This document shows positions 28,291 through 36,761 of a stretch of 36,761 nt of DNA, piece after piece. The notes below the pieces were generated by a model, which was given only the letters and a program-made list of their open reading frames with translations, had not been told where the DNA came from and searched no databases. Origin of the DNA: an uncultured Bacteroidales bacterium (GTDB lineage: Bacteria; Bacteroidota; Bacteroidia; Bacteroidales; UBA932); the NCBI GenBank assembly GCA_947305815.1, contig CAMZEI010000003.1:1-36761 (forward strand), given 5' to 3'. The translations under genes were made by a program, and so were the position numbers. Within the stretch, counting starts at the first letter, position 1; each line of letters opens with the position of its first letter.

Positions 28291-29166
28291 ATGGCACGCA
28301 GAATCCCCGAATCCGAACTCATAATCAACTCAGACGGCTCCGTTTTCCACCTTCATATCCGTCCCGACCAGCTTGGCGACGTCGTTTTCCTCGTAGGTGA
28401 CCAGGGCCGCGTCTCATATTTCCTGCCCTTCTTCGACTCGGTCGAATGTGAAGGCTCGTCCCGTGAGTTCCACTGGGCTACAGGAATGTTCGGGGGCAAG
28501 AGGGTTACCGCCCTCTCCACCGGCATAGGCACCGACAATATCGACATCGTGATGACAGAGCTGGACGCCTGCGCCAATGTGGATTTCGCTACCCGCGAAG
28601 TCAAGCCGGAACACAAGACTCTCAAGATTCTGAGAATCGGTACCTGCGGCGCGATTCAGCCCGAAGTCCCCATCGGATCATACATCCTGTCGCACATCTC
28701 CATCGGCTGCGACGGTCTGCTCAACTGGTATGAGAATCGCGACAGCATTGCCCTGCTGGATTTCGAGGAGGCCTTCAAGAAGCATGTAGGCTGGGACCGT
28801 CACCTGCCCGACCCGTATTTCGTGCGCGCAAGCCAGGAGATTATCGACCGCTTTGCTGATTGCACCGTGATGGGTATGACCATCTCAGCAAGCGGCTTCT
28901 ACGGCCCTCAGGGGCGCGTTGTACGTCAGGGTCTCGCGATGCCCAATATGCTCGAGGACTTCGAGAGCTTCGAGTTTAAAGGTTATAAGATCACTAACTT
29001 CGAAATGGAAGGCTCGGCGCTCGCCGGCATGGCCGCAAAGCTCGGCCACGAAGCCGCCACGCTCTGCCTCGCGATAGCTCACCGCTATCATCGCGACGCC
29101 AATACCGACTACCACTCACGCATGCGCGAGCTGGTCAGCCTCGCCCTGAAGCGGATGACTGATTAG
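28291..29166 (+). CDS. Nucleoside phosphorylase (uridine phosphorylase-like)
   Basis: VFLVGDQGRVSYFLPFFD; VTALSTGIGTDNIDIVMTEL; LKILRIGTCGAIQPEVPIGSYILSH; NFEMEGSALAGMAAKLGHEA. Confidence 0.9.
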   Translation: MARRIPESELIINSDGSVFHLHIRPDQLGDVVFLVGDQGRVSYFLPFFDSVECEGSSREFHWATGMFGGKRVTALSTGIGTDNIDIVMTELDACANVDFATREVKPEHKTLKILRIGTCGAIQPEVPIGSYILSHISIGCDGLLNWYENRDSIALLDFEEAFKKHVGWDRHLPDPYFVRASQEIIDRFADCTVMGMTISASGFYGPQGRVVRQGLAMPNMLEDFESFEFKGYKITNFEMEGSALAGMAAKLGHEAATLCLAIAHRYHRDANTDYHSRMRELVSLALKRMTD

Positions 29167-29201
29167 TGTTTTCTGCAACTACCTGATTTACTGATAATTC
29201 C

Positions 29202-29237
29202 AAAAATGGCATAGGGAATTTGCCCTATGCCATTTTT
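29202..29237. terminator. Bidirectional intrinsic terminator-like hairpin
   Basis: AAAAATGGCATAGGG-AATTTG-CCCTATGCCATTTTT; the perfect arms extend to 19 bp (29198-29216 / 29223-29241). A-tract, GC stem, T-tract geometry on both strands, between convergent genes. Confidence 0.75.
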
Positions 29238-29321
29238 GGAAATTATTGATTACCACTAATATACGTAAAACGGTCAATGTATACTTGGCGGCGGACAACG
29301 GAGCGGAATCTGGTTTTCCGT

Positions 29322-29406
29322 GCGAGGGCGTTGTGGAGCCAGGGTGGTGCCTTCCGGGCCGGGTGTCTTTTTACCCGGAACGGGAGGCACCACCCTGGCG
29401 CGTTGG
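29322..29406. repeat. Hairpin repeat element (copy 2), homologous to 13969-14052
   Basis: GCGAGGGCGTTGTGGAGCCAGGGTGGTGCCTTCCGGGCCGGGTGTCTTTTTACCCGGAACGGGAGGCACCACCCTGGCGCGTTGG; perfect 14-bp stem CCAGGGTGGTGCCT/AGGCACCACCCTGG; 73 of 85 aligned columns identical to copy 1. Confidence 0.85.
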
Positions 29407-29415
29407 GCGAGGTTA

Positions 29416-30387
29416 TCAGTCGTACAGGTTACGGTAGCTGATGTTGGACCACTCTTCGGCTACGACGGCAGGGTCGGAGACGGTCTCGTCGATGGCCTCG
29501 TGCTCACCCATCATCACGCTGTGGATGAGGAAGTTCTCCTCGTCATCGATGCGCTGTATCTGAGCGGCCGCGACCTCATGGGAGTTGCCGTCGAAGCGGT
29601 ACATGCGGTAGCTGTAACCGCCGTCGGCAAGCACCTTGGCTATATTGCTGCTGCCGGAGAAGTTAAGCTTGAAGAAACGCTTCCCGGTGTAGGGGACGGT
29701 GACGTCCGCAGTGCCGTGAAGCAGCATTGTAGGGCAGGGGTCGGAAGCGAAACACAGCGCTCCCTGATCGGAGAAGATAGCCCCGGCAAATGACATCACT
29801 CCGGCGTAGTTGAAACCTTCGGGCAGCACGGTGGCATGAGGCCCGCCATTGCAGATTTCCCACTCTGCCTGCATTGAGGTCATGGCACCGGCGGAGCCGC
29901 CGCTGACCACCAGAGCCGCAGGGTCAATCCCGAGCTCCGCTGCATTGTCGACGAGGAAGCAGGTCGCGCTGAAGAGGTCCTCCACGGCGGTATCGACCGC
30001 CGCTCTCAGGGCCTTTATGAACTTAAGCCCTATATGCTTGAACTTCTTGTCCTTGAGGGCAAGGCGATAGTCTATCGCGACTATTCTGAAGCCGCGGTCG
30101 GTCATGGCCTTGAACCACTCCACGTTGCGGGGATTGTCGCGTGTACCTATGGCGAAGCCGCCGCCAAACAGGAAGATTACAGTCGGCTTGGCCATGCCGT
30201 CCACGCTCGTCTCGCTCCCCTCGGCGGGCTCATAGATGTCGAGGTAGAGCTCCTGCCCGTCCTTGACATCATAGAGATAGGTGCCGCTGGGCTCGATTGC
30301 CAGAGGGATTTCCTGAGGCTGCCGGACCTCAGAGAGTTGGGCAGAGGTAAGGGTCATTGCGAGTGCTAAGAGGAGAATACTTGTCAT
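29416..30387 (-). CDS. Secreted alpha/beta-hydrolase (carboxylesterase-like)
   Basis: N-terminal signal [43 protein letters not shown] oxyanion motif; VVSGGSAGAMTSMQAEW nucleophile elbow (GGSAG). Confidence 0.85.
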   Translation of the reverse strand: MTSILLLALAMTLTSAQLSEVRQPQEIPLAIEPSGTYLYDVKDGQELYLDIYEPAEGSETSVDGMAKPTVIFLFGGGFAIGTRDNPRNVEWFKAMTDRGFRIVAIDYRLALKDKKFKHIGLKFIKALRAAVDTAVEDLFSATCFLVDNAAELGIDPAALVVSGGSAGAMTSMQAEWEICNGGPHATVLPEGFNYAGVMSFAGAIFSDQGALCFASDPCPTMLLHGTADVTVPYTGKRFFKLNFSGSSNIAKVLADGGYSYRMYRFDGNSHEVAAAQIQRIDDEENFLIHSVMMGEHEAIDETVSDPAVVAEEWSNISYRNLYD

Positions 30388-32783
30388 GCGAGTGAAACTT
30401 TTGTACCCAGTTTGTCGGCCGAGAGGCTCACCTTGAGCGTTTTGGACGCATCGCCGGCACCGCGCCGCGTAAACCTTTCGCCGATGATGAATTCGGAGAC
30501 GGGATCCTCGACATAGCGGGTGACAGCCCTCTTGAGAGGACGTGCGCCGTAGGTGGGGTCGAATCCCGCCGAAGCGATGAACTTACGGGCGCCTTCGGTT
30601 ATGTGCAGGTCGTACCCGGCATCGGCTACCCTGCGCCGCAGGTCTGCTACTTCTATGTCCACGATTCTGCCGAGGTCTTCGCGGGAGAGGGAGTTGAAGA
30701 ACACCTGCTCGTCAATGCGGTTGATGAACTCGGGCGGGAAGGTTTTGCGTATGCTCTTGTCCAGCACTCCCTTGCGGTTGCCGTCCACGTCCCTGCCGGC
30801 GGCGGAGAAGCCTATGCCGCGGCCGTAATCGTCCAGCTCGCGGGAGCCGACGTTGGAAGTCATGATGACTATGGTGTTGCGGAAATTGATGTGGCGTCCG
30901 TTGCCGTCGGTGAGGCGTCCCTCGTCCAGTACCTGCAGAAGCAGGTTGAATATGTCCGGATGGGCCTTCTCAATCTCGTCGAGGAGCACCACGCTGTAAG
31001 GCTTACGGCGCACGGCTTCGCTGAGCTGACCGCCCTCTTCGTATCCGACATAGCCAGGAGGCGCACCGATAAGGCGCGTTGCCGCAATCTTCTCGGTGTA
31101 TTCGGACATGTCGATGCGTATGAGGTTGTCCTCGCTGTCGAAGAGGTACTCGGCGAGGCACTTGGCAAGACGCGTCTTACCTACGCCCGTGGGGCCGAAG
31201 AACAGGAAGGTGCCTATGGGTTTGCCGGGATCCTTGATGCCCGAACGGCTGCGCATTATTGCCCTGCAGATAGTGTCTATGGCTTCGTCCTGGCCGATAA
31301 CCTTGCCGCAGAGATGTTTCTTCATCTCCATCAGACGGGCCTTCTCGCCGCGGGCAACCTTGCCTGCCGGCACTCCGGACATCTTGGAGACCACCTCGGC
31401 CACGGCGTCAGCGTCCACCTTGCCTTCGCGTCCGGCACCAGCGGGACCGAGTCCGAGGCGTATCATAGAGCCGGCCTCGTCCATGGCATCGATGGCCTTG
31501 TCGGGCAGCTGGAGGTCAGGAAGGTATCTGTCGGTATGCCGCACGCAGGCTTCGAGGGCCTCGTCGGTGTATTTTACATTGTGGTATTTCTCGTACTGGG
31601 GACGCAGCTCGTGCAGTATCTTGAGAGTTTCTGCGATACCGGGAGCCTCGACCACTATCTTCTGGAAGCGGCGGTCGAGCGCCCCATCTTTCTCCACTAT
31701 CTTGGTGAACTCGTCGCGGGTCGTGGCGCCTATGCACTGTATCTCGCCGCGGGCGAGCGCCGGCTTGAGCATGTTGGCGGCATCCAGGCTGCCCTGCGCT
31801 CCGCCGGCTCCCACAATTGTGTGGAATTCGTCTATGAAGAGTATGATTTCAGGATGGTTGCGCAGCTCCTCCACTACGTTCTTGATGCGGTTCTCGAAGT
31901 CGCCGCGGTAGCGGGTGCCTGCCACCAGCGAACCTATCTCGAGGGTGAAGAGGCGGCGGCCCTTGAGCACCGGAGGTACATCACCTGCGGCTATCCTCAG
32001 GGCAATGCCCTCCACTATGGCGGACTTGCCGACGCCGGGTTCGCCTATAAGCATGGGATTGTTCTTCTTGCGGCGGCCCAGAATCTCCACGACCCTCTCG
32101 ATCTCGCGGTCGCGTCCCACAACGGGGTCTAGCTGACCCTCGCGGGCAGCCGCGGTGAGATCGTATCCGAATTCCTCAATCACCAGCGAAGCTTCGCCGT
32201 CATTCGAAGGCTCAGCTTCGGGAGCCTCCTCCTCAGCCGCCGGCTTAGGGCGTGAGCTGAGTATACTGTCGGAGGCAGTTTTCGCGGGGGATTTCTCCTC
32301 GGGCCTGCTGCCTGTGGGCGTCCCGTCCTCGGAGGTTGCGGGCAGATAATCGTGCTCACGGGTATAGCGCAGCACGTCTGCATAGGTTATCCCCTTGGAA
32401 GAGAGGAACTTCTGAGAAGCCGTCCCGGTGAGCCTCACGATGGCGAGCAGCAGGTGCGCCGGGGTAGCGAATGTGTCGCGGAGGCGGGCCGCTTCAAGCA
32501 GGGTGAGGTTGAGGGCGTTCTGGGTCTGGCGTGAGAACACCAGGTGATCCATCTCAGAATAGGATATGCTCTCGCTGCGGAATATGCTGTAGTCAATGTG
32601 GCCCTTGAACTCCTCGACATTGACCCCGAGACCCACCAGAGTACGGCAGGCGTCATTGTCTGCGTGACGCAGGATTCCAAGGAACAGATGGTCCACGCCG
32701 ATTGAGTAACTGCCTGTGCGCATGGCCTCCTCACGGGCGTAGCTGACTATGAGATTGAGCTCTTCGGAAATACGTATGTCCAT
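30384..32783 (-). CDS. ClpC/ClpA-type AAA+ unfoldase (Clp ATPase subunit)
   Basis: N-domain repeats, [85 protein letters not shown] ClpP-docking motif. ATG at 32783; listed ORF starts at a TTG. Confidence 0.94.
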   Translation of the reverse strand: MDIRISEELNLIVSYAREEAMRTGSYSIGVDHLFLGILRHADNDACRTLVGLGVNVEEFKGHIDYSIFRSESISYSEMDHLVFSRQTQNALNLTLLEAARLRDTFATPAHLLLAIVRLTGTASQKFLSSKGITYADVLRYTREHDYLPATSEDGTPTGSRPEEKSPAKTASDSILSSRPKPAAEEEAPEAEPSNDGEASLVIEEFGYDLTAAAREGQLDPVVGRDREIERVVEILGRRKKNNPMLIGEPGVGKSAIVEGIALRIAAGDVPPVLKGRRLFTLEIGSLVAGTRYRGDFENRIKNVVEELRNHPEIILFIDEFHTIVGAGGAQGSLDAANMLKPALARGEIQCIGATTRDEFTKIVEKDGALDRRFQKIVVEAPGIAETLKILHELRPQYEKYHNVKYTDEALEACVRHTDRYLPDLQLPDKAIDAMDEAGSMIRLGLGPAGAGREGKVDADAVAEVVSKMSGVPAGKVARGEKARLMEMKKHLCGKVIGQDEAIDTICRAIMRSRSGIKDPGKPIGTFLFFGPTGVGKTRLAKCLAEYLFDSEDNLIRIDMSEYTEKIAATRLIGAPPGYVGYEEGGQLSEAVRRKPYSVVLLDEIEKAHPDIFNLLLQVLDEGRLTDGNGRHINFRNTIVIMTSNVGSRELDDYGRGIGFSAAGRDVDGNRKGVLDKSIRKTFPPEFINRIDEQVFFNSLSREDLGRIVDIEVADLRRRVADAGYDLHITEGARKFIASAGFDPTYGARPLKRAVTRYVEDPVSEFIIGERFTRRGAGDASKTLKVSLSADKLGTKVSLA

Positions 32784-32798
32784 AGTGATAAATGTATG

Positions 32799-32837
32799 CA
32801 AAAGTAGCAAATTAATCGGTAATTTTCGTTATATTTG
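32799..32837. promoter_or_regulatory. Divergent -7 boxes for the Clp unfoldase gene (-) and gyrA (+)
   Basis: CAAAAGTA at 32799-32806 (TACTTTTG on minus) and TATATTTG at 32830-32837 on plus; -33 boxes not convincing. Confidence 0.5.
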
Positions 32838-32862
32838 CGTGTTTATAACAGTAGAGTAAAAC

Positions 32863-35385
32863 ATGAGTGAAGAGATAAAGAATCCCGAAGAGAATATCGG
32901 CATCATCGAACCGGTTGAGATAGACCGCGAGATGCGGTCGGCGTATATTGATTACTCGATGTCTGTCATCGTGTCCAGGGCTCTCCCGGACGTGCGTGAC
33001 GGACTCAAGCCGGTGCAGCGCCGCGTCCTCTTCGGCATGGACGAGCTGGGTCTGAGCTACTCAGGTCAGACCAAGAAGTCCGCCCGTATCGTGGGTGAAG
33101 TGCTCGGTAAGTACCACCCTCACGGAGACAGCAGCGTGTACGACGCAATGGCGCGTCTCGCGCAGCCCTGGAACCAGCGTTATCCCATGGTCTTCGGCCA
33201 GGGTAACTTCGGCTCCATGGACGGCGACCCCGTTGCGGCCATGCGTTACACCGAGGCCAAGCTTGCCAAGATGTCCGAGGATGTCCTCGGCGACATCGAT
33301 GAGGATACCGTCGACATGCAGCTCAACTTCGACGACTCCCTCGAGGAGCCGACCGTGCTGCCGACCAAGCTGCCTCTGCTCCTGCTCAACGGAGCTTCCG
33401 GTATCGCTGTGGGTATGGCCACCAACATGGCCCCTCACAACCTCGGTGAAGTCTGCGACGGCATCTGCGCATATATTGACAATCCCGATATCACCGTGGA
33501 TGAGCTCATGGAGCACATCAAGGGTCCCGATTTCCCGACAGGCGGCATCATCATGGGCCGTCAGGGCATCGTGGACGCCTATACCACCGGCCGCGGCCGT
33601 GTAGTGGTAAGGGCCAAGACCGAGATTGAGGTTGCCGACAACGGCCGCGAGACCATCGTGGTGACCGAGATCCCCTACATGGTCAACAAGGCCGAGATGC
33701 TCCATCACATCAGCGAGCTGGTGCGCGACAAGAAGATAGAGGGTATTTCCGAGATCAAGGACCTCAGCAACCGTGACGGCCTGCGCATCGAGATCCCCCT
33801 TAAGATGGGCAGCAACTCCGGCGTGGTGCTCAACACCCTGTTCAAGTTCACCGCCCTGCAGTCCAGCTTCGCCATCAACAGCGTGGCCCTCGTAGGCGGC
33901 CGACCTTACACCCTGCCGCTCAAGGATATCATCTCCAATTTCGTGGATTTCCGCCACGAAGTGGTGGTGCGCCGCACCCGCTTCGAGCTCGAGAAGGCTC
34001 GCAAGCGCGCCCATATCCTCGAAGGTCTGCTGAAGGCCATCGATATCATCGACGAGATAGTGGCTCTGATCCGCGCCTCCAAGAACATCGACGAGGCCAA
34101 GTCCGAGCTGGTGTCCCGCTACGCCTTCACCGAGGTGCAGGCCGCTGCCATCGTGGAGATGCGCCTGCGTCAGCTCACCGGACTGGAGAAGGATAAGCTC
34201 CGCGCCGAGTTCGAGGAGCTCGAGAAGTTCATCCTCCGCTGCGAGGAGATACTCGCAAGCGAGGCTGAGCAGCTCGCAATAGTCCGCGATGAGACCCAGA
34301 AGATGAAGGCCAAGTACGGCGACCCCCGCCGCTCTGAGATTACGCTGAGCGCCGACGAGTTCAACCCGGAGGACTTCTACCCGGATGAGGATGTGGTGAT
34401 CACCATCTCCCACCTTGGATACATCAAGCGTACCGCCCTCAGCGAATTCCGCCTGCAGAACAGGGGCGGTGTCGGTGCCAAGGGAGGTGCCACCAGGGAC
34501 GAGGACTTCATAGAGCACATCTATGTCGCGAATATGCACTCGACAATGCTCTTCTTCACCCAGAAGGGTATATGCTACCGCCTCAAGGTCTATGAGCTGC
34601 CCGAGGGCAACCGTTCGTCCAAGGGCCGTGCTGTCCAGAACCTCCTGCCCATCGACCAGGACGACAGCATCAGGACCTATCTCAACGCCAAGTCAATAGA
34701 GAGCCTCGACTATACCGACACCCACTTCGTGACCCTCGTGTCCCGTCAGGGTATAATCAAGAAGACCACTCTTACCGAATATGCCAACCGCCGCAGCCGC
34801 AACAAGGGTATCATAGCCCTCACTATACGCGAAGGCGATGCTCTGCTGGATGCAGTGCTCACCAGCGGCGAGGAGCAGATCATGATAGCCGCCCGTGACG
34901 GACGCTGCGTCCGCTTCGAGGAGAAGGATCTACGCGCCATGGGCCGTGGCGCCTCCGGTGTGAAGGGTATCAATCTCGCCGAAGGTGACGAGGTCGTGGG
35001 AGTCATCACCTATGATCCTGCCGACACCGCTGACGGAGCCCATACTATACTGGTAGTCAGTGAGAACGGCTATGGCAAGAGGTCCGATCCCGAGGACTAT
35101 CGCCTCACTGCCCGCGGCAGCAAGGGAGTCAAGACTCTCAACATCACCGACAAGACTGGCAAGGTTGTTGCGATAAAGAACGTGACTGACGCCAATGACC
35201 TTATGATTATCAACCAGTCAGGACTTACCATAAGGATGGCCGTGACCGACATCAGGGTCGCCGGCCGCGCCACTCAGGGTGTCCGGCTCGTGAGCCTGCG
35301 TGAAGGCGACAGCATAGCCGCCGTCTCCGCAGTCGCACATGATTCCGACGATGCCCCCCAGCAGGAAGAAACATTAAACCAATAA
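32863..35385 (+). CDS. gyrA: DNA gyrase subunit A
   Basis: [77 protein letters not shown]; GyrA-box-like [10 protein letters not shown]; beta-pinwheel C-terminal repeats. Confidence 0.97.
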   Translation: MSEEIKNPEENIGIIEPVEIDREMRSAYIDYSMSVIVSRALPDVRDGLKPVQRRVLFGMDELGLSYSGQTKKSARIVGEVLGKYHPHGDSSVYDAMARLAQPWNQRYPMVFGQGNFGSMDGDPVAAMRYTEAKLAKMSEDVLGDIDEDTVDMQLNFDDSLEEPTVLPTKLPLLLLNGASGIAVGMATNMAPHNLGEVCDGICAYIDNPDITVDELMEHIKGPDFPTGGIIMGRQGIVDAYTTGRGRVVVRAKTEIEVADNGRETIVVTEIPYMVNKAEMLHHISELVRDKKIEGISEIKDLSNRDGLRIEIPLKMGSNSGVVLNTLFKFTALQSSFAINSVALVGGRPYTLPLKDIISNFVDFRHEVVVRRTRFELEKARKRAHILEGLLKAIDIIDEIVALIRASKNIDEAKSELVSRYAFTEVQAAAIVEMRLRQLTGLEKDKLRAEFEELEKFILRCEEILASEAEQLAIVRDETQKMKAKYGDPRRSEITLSADEFNPEDFYPDEDVVITISHLGYIKRTALSEFRLQNRGGVGAKGGATRDEDFIEHIYVANMHSTMLFFTQKGICYRLKVYELPEGNRSSKGRAVQNLLPIDQDDSIRTYLNAKSIESLDYTDTHFVTLVSRQGIIKKTTLTEYANRRSRNKGIIALTIREGDALLDAVLTSGEEQIMIAARDGRCVRFEEKDLRAMGRGASGVKGINLAEGDEVVGVITYDPADTADGAHTILVVSENGYGKRSDPEDYRLTARGSKGVKTLNITDKTGKVVAIKNVTDANDLMIINQSGLTIRMAVTDIRVAGRATQGVRLVSLREGDSIAAVSAVAHDSDDAPQQEETLNQ

Positions 35386-35392
35386 CTGTATT

Positions 35393-36703
35393 ATGAAGAA
35401 AATCTTTTTAGCATTGGCTATACTTGCATCCGTGACCTTTGCGGGTGCACAGGACAAGAAGGTCGAGAGCGCAAAGGTCGCTATCGGCAAGGCTCTGGTG
35501 GCTTCACAGGACGCAAAGAAGTCCCTCAAGCCCGCCACCTGGCAGAAACTCGGCCAGGCTTATCTTGACCTCTACAGCGCATCTTCCGGCTCTGCATGGC
35601 TCGGCATGGGTATGCAGGAGCTGAACATGGTCGTGGACGAGAAGCCCGTTGCTACGGAGCAGGTAGCCCTCATGGGCGACCAGATGGTCAAGTATGTCTA
35701 TGCTTCGCATAACTACTATTTCAACAGCCTTGGACAGCTCGCAATAATCGAGATTACCGTCCCCGAGGCAGAGGGCGCTCTCGCAGATGCTCTCGAGGCT
35801 TTCGAGAAGTTCTACAGCCTCGATCCCAAGAAGGTTAAGGAAACTTCCGCAGCCATCCAGAAAGTATCCCAGAGCTACAACGAGGCAGCTTACAGCAGCT
35901 ACTCTCTCGGCAACGCCGCCAAGGCTTCCGAGCTCTTCGAGAAGGCTTACTGCGCATCTGTTGTAGAGCCTTATGCTCAGGCTGACACCAACGCTCTCTA
36001 TAACACCGCGTTCATCGCTTTCGCAGCTCAGGATTTCGACAGGGCAGAGAAGTTCTTTGGTGTCTGCCTTGACAAGTACCAGTACGGCGGACAGGACGGC
36101 GACGTCTATGCCAAGCTTGCCGACATAGCCGACAAGAAGGGTGACAAGGCCGCTTCCATCGCAAAGCTCGAGGAGGGCTTCGCAAAGTATCCTCAGAGCC
36201 AGTCCATCCTGGTTGGCCTCATCAACTACTACATCGGAGCAGGTGAGGGCACCGATCGTCTGTTCCAGCTCCTCGAGCAGGCCAAGCAGACTGAGCCTGA
36301 CAATGCTTCCCTCTCCTATGTCGAGGGTAATATCCACGGCCAGCTGGGTGACATCGAGGCTGCTAAGGCTGCATATGCCAAGTGCGCTGAGATCAACCCT
36401 GAGTATGAGTTCGGTTACATCGGTGAAGGCCTCATGTTCTTCAACAAGGCCGTCGAGGTGAGCGAGAAAGCTCAGACCGAGATGGACGACGCCAAGTACA
36501 TGGCTCTGGTAGCTGAGTTCGAGGCTGACCTCAAGGCCTGCATCCCTCCGTTCGAGAAGGCTTTCGAGATTACCAAGGACGACAGTATCAAGCTCAGCGT
36601 GGCAGAGTACCTCAAGAACGCCTACTTCCGCTTCCGCACTGAGAGCGAGGAGTTCATGGCCGGCTACAACAAGTTCAACGACTACGTAACCGCCAATAAG
36701 TAG
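35393..36703 (+). CDS. Secreted/periplasmic TPR-repeat protein
   Basis: Signal peptide MKKIFLALAILASVTFAGAQ; repeated TPR-like helices (EAALAYAKCAEINPEYEFGYIGEG-type, ADIADKKGDKAASIAKLEEGFAKYPQS). Confidence 0.82.
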   Translation: MKKIFLALAILASVTFAGAQDKKVESAKVAIGKALVASQDAKKSLKPATWQKLGQAYLDLYSASSGSAWLGMGMQELNMVVDEKPVATEQVALMGDQMVKYVYASHNYYFNSLGQLAIIEITVPEAEGALADALEAFEKFYSLDPKKVKETSAAIQKVSQSYNEAAYSSYSLGNAAKASELFEKAYCASVVEPYAQADTNALYNTAFIAFAAQDFDRAEKFFGVCLDKYQYGGQDGDVYAKLADIADKKGDKAASIAKLEEGFAKYPQSQSILVGLINYYIGAGEGTDRLFQLLEQAKQTEPDNASLSYVEGNIHGQLGDIEAAKAAYAKCAEINPEYEFGYIGEGLMFFNKAVEVSEKAQTEMDDAKYMALVAEFEADLKACIPPFEKAFEITKDDSIKLSVAEYLKNAYFRFRTESEEFMAGYNKFNDYVTANK

Positions 36704-36727
36704 CTCCTCAGGAGTTATTCATTTTTT

Positions 36728-36761
36728 CCCGTGAGCAAAAGACCCCCTTTTCGCTCACGGG
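36728..36761. terminator. Terminator-like hairpin at the window edge
   Basis: CCCGTGAGC-AAAAGACCCCCTTTTC-GCTCACGGG just 24 bp after the TPR gene stop; downstream sequence not visible. Confidence 0.6.

Noticed and set aside
30603-32132. 509-aa plus-strand ORF opposite the Clp unfoldase
   Set aside because: Shadow ORF, His/Val-rich mirrored composition and no domain motifs.
33061-34539. 492-aa minus-strand ORF opposite gyrA
   Set aside because: Shadow ORF caused by codon bias in gyrA.
1-36761. CRISPR array, prophage, integrative element, toxin-antitoxin or defence island
   Set aside because: No regularly spaced repeats, integrase/transposase, phage or defence-family motifs seen in the supplied ORFs; gene content is housekeeping.

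Overview
This is a 36.8-kb stretch of what looks like a Bacteroidota (Bacteroidales-like, fairly GC-rich) chromosome. The lineage call rests on DUF4290, DUF4293, DUF3822, FISUMP and YccF proteins and on TAnnTTTG (-7) promoter boxes; genus is not determinable by eye. Almost all of it is housekeeping sequence. The minus-strand gene series is FISUMP lipoprotein - DUF4290 - ftsK - lolA-like - addB-like - addA-like - alr - C1B peptidase (truncated at the left edge). It is followed by yccF(-), apbE(+), a short comEC(-), ackA(+), the minus-strand run nrnA-like - FKBP - MATE - pta, then hyp - DUF3822 - rsmD (+), mazG(-), tcdA-like(+), an acetyltransferase-like gene(+), prfA(+), fabF(-), DUF4293(+), a nucleoside phosphorylase(+), an esterase and clpC/A-like gene (-), gyrA(+) and a TPR protein(+). 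I saw no CRISPR, prophage, transposase, tRNA/rRNA or recognisable defence island. The most interesting non-coding signal is a ~85-bp hairpin element in two diverged copies (13969-14052 and 29322-29406, about 86% identical by hand alignment). Both copies sit between convergent genes. Copy 1 is nested in a larger ~146-bp inverted repeat that carries or abuts the stop codons of both flanking genes. Other notable points: tail-to-tail overlap of ackA and pta, a CTAG tetramer serving as both stop codons of rsmD and mazG, several -7 boxes so close to ATG that near-leaderless mRNAs are predicted, and a ClpC-type unfoldase without the usual M-domain insert.
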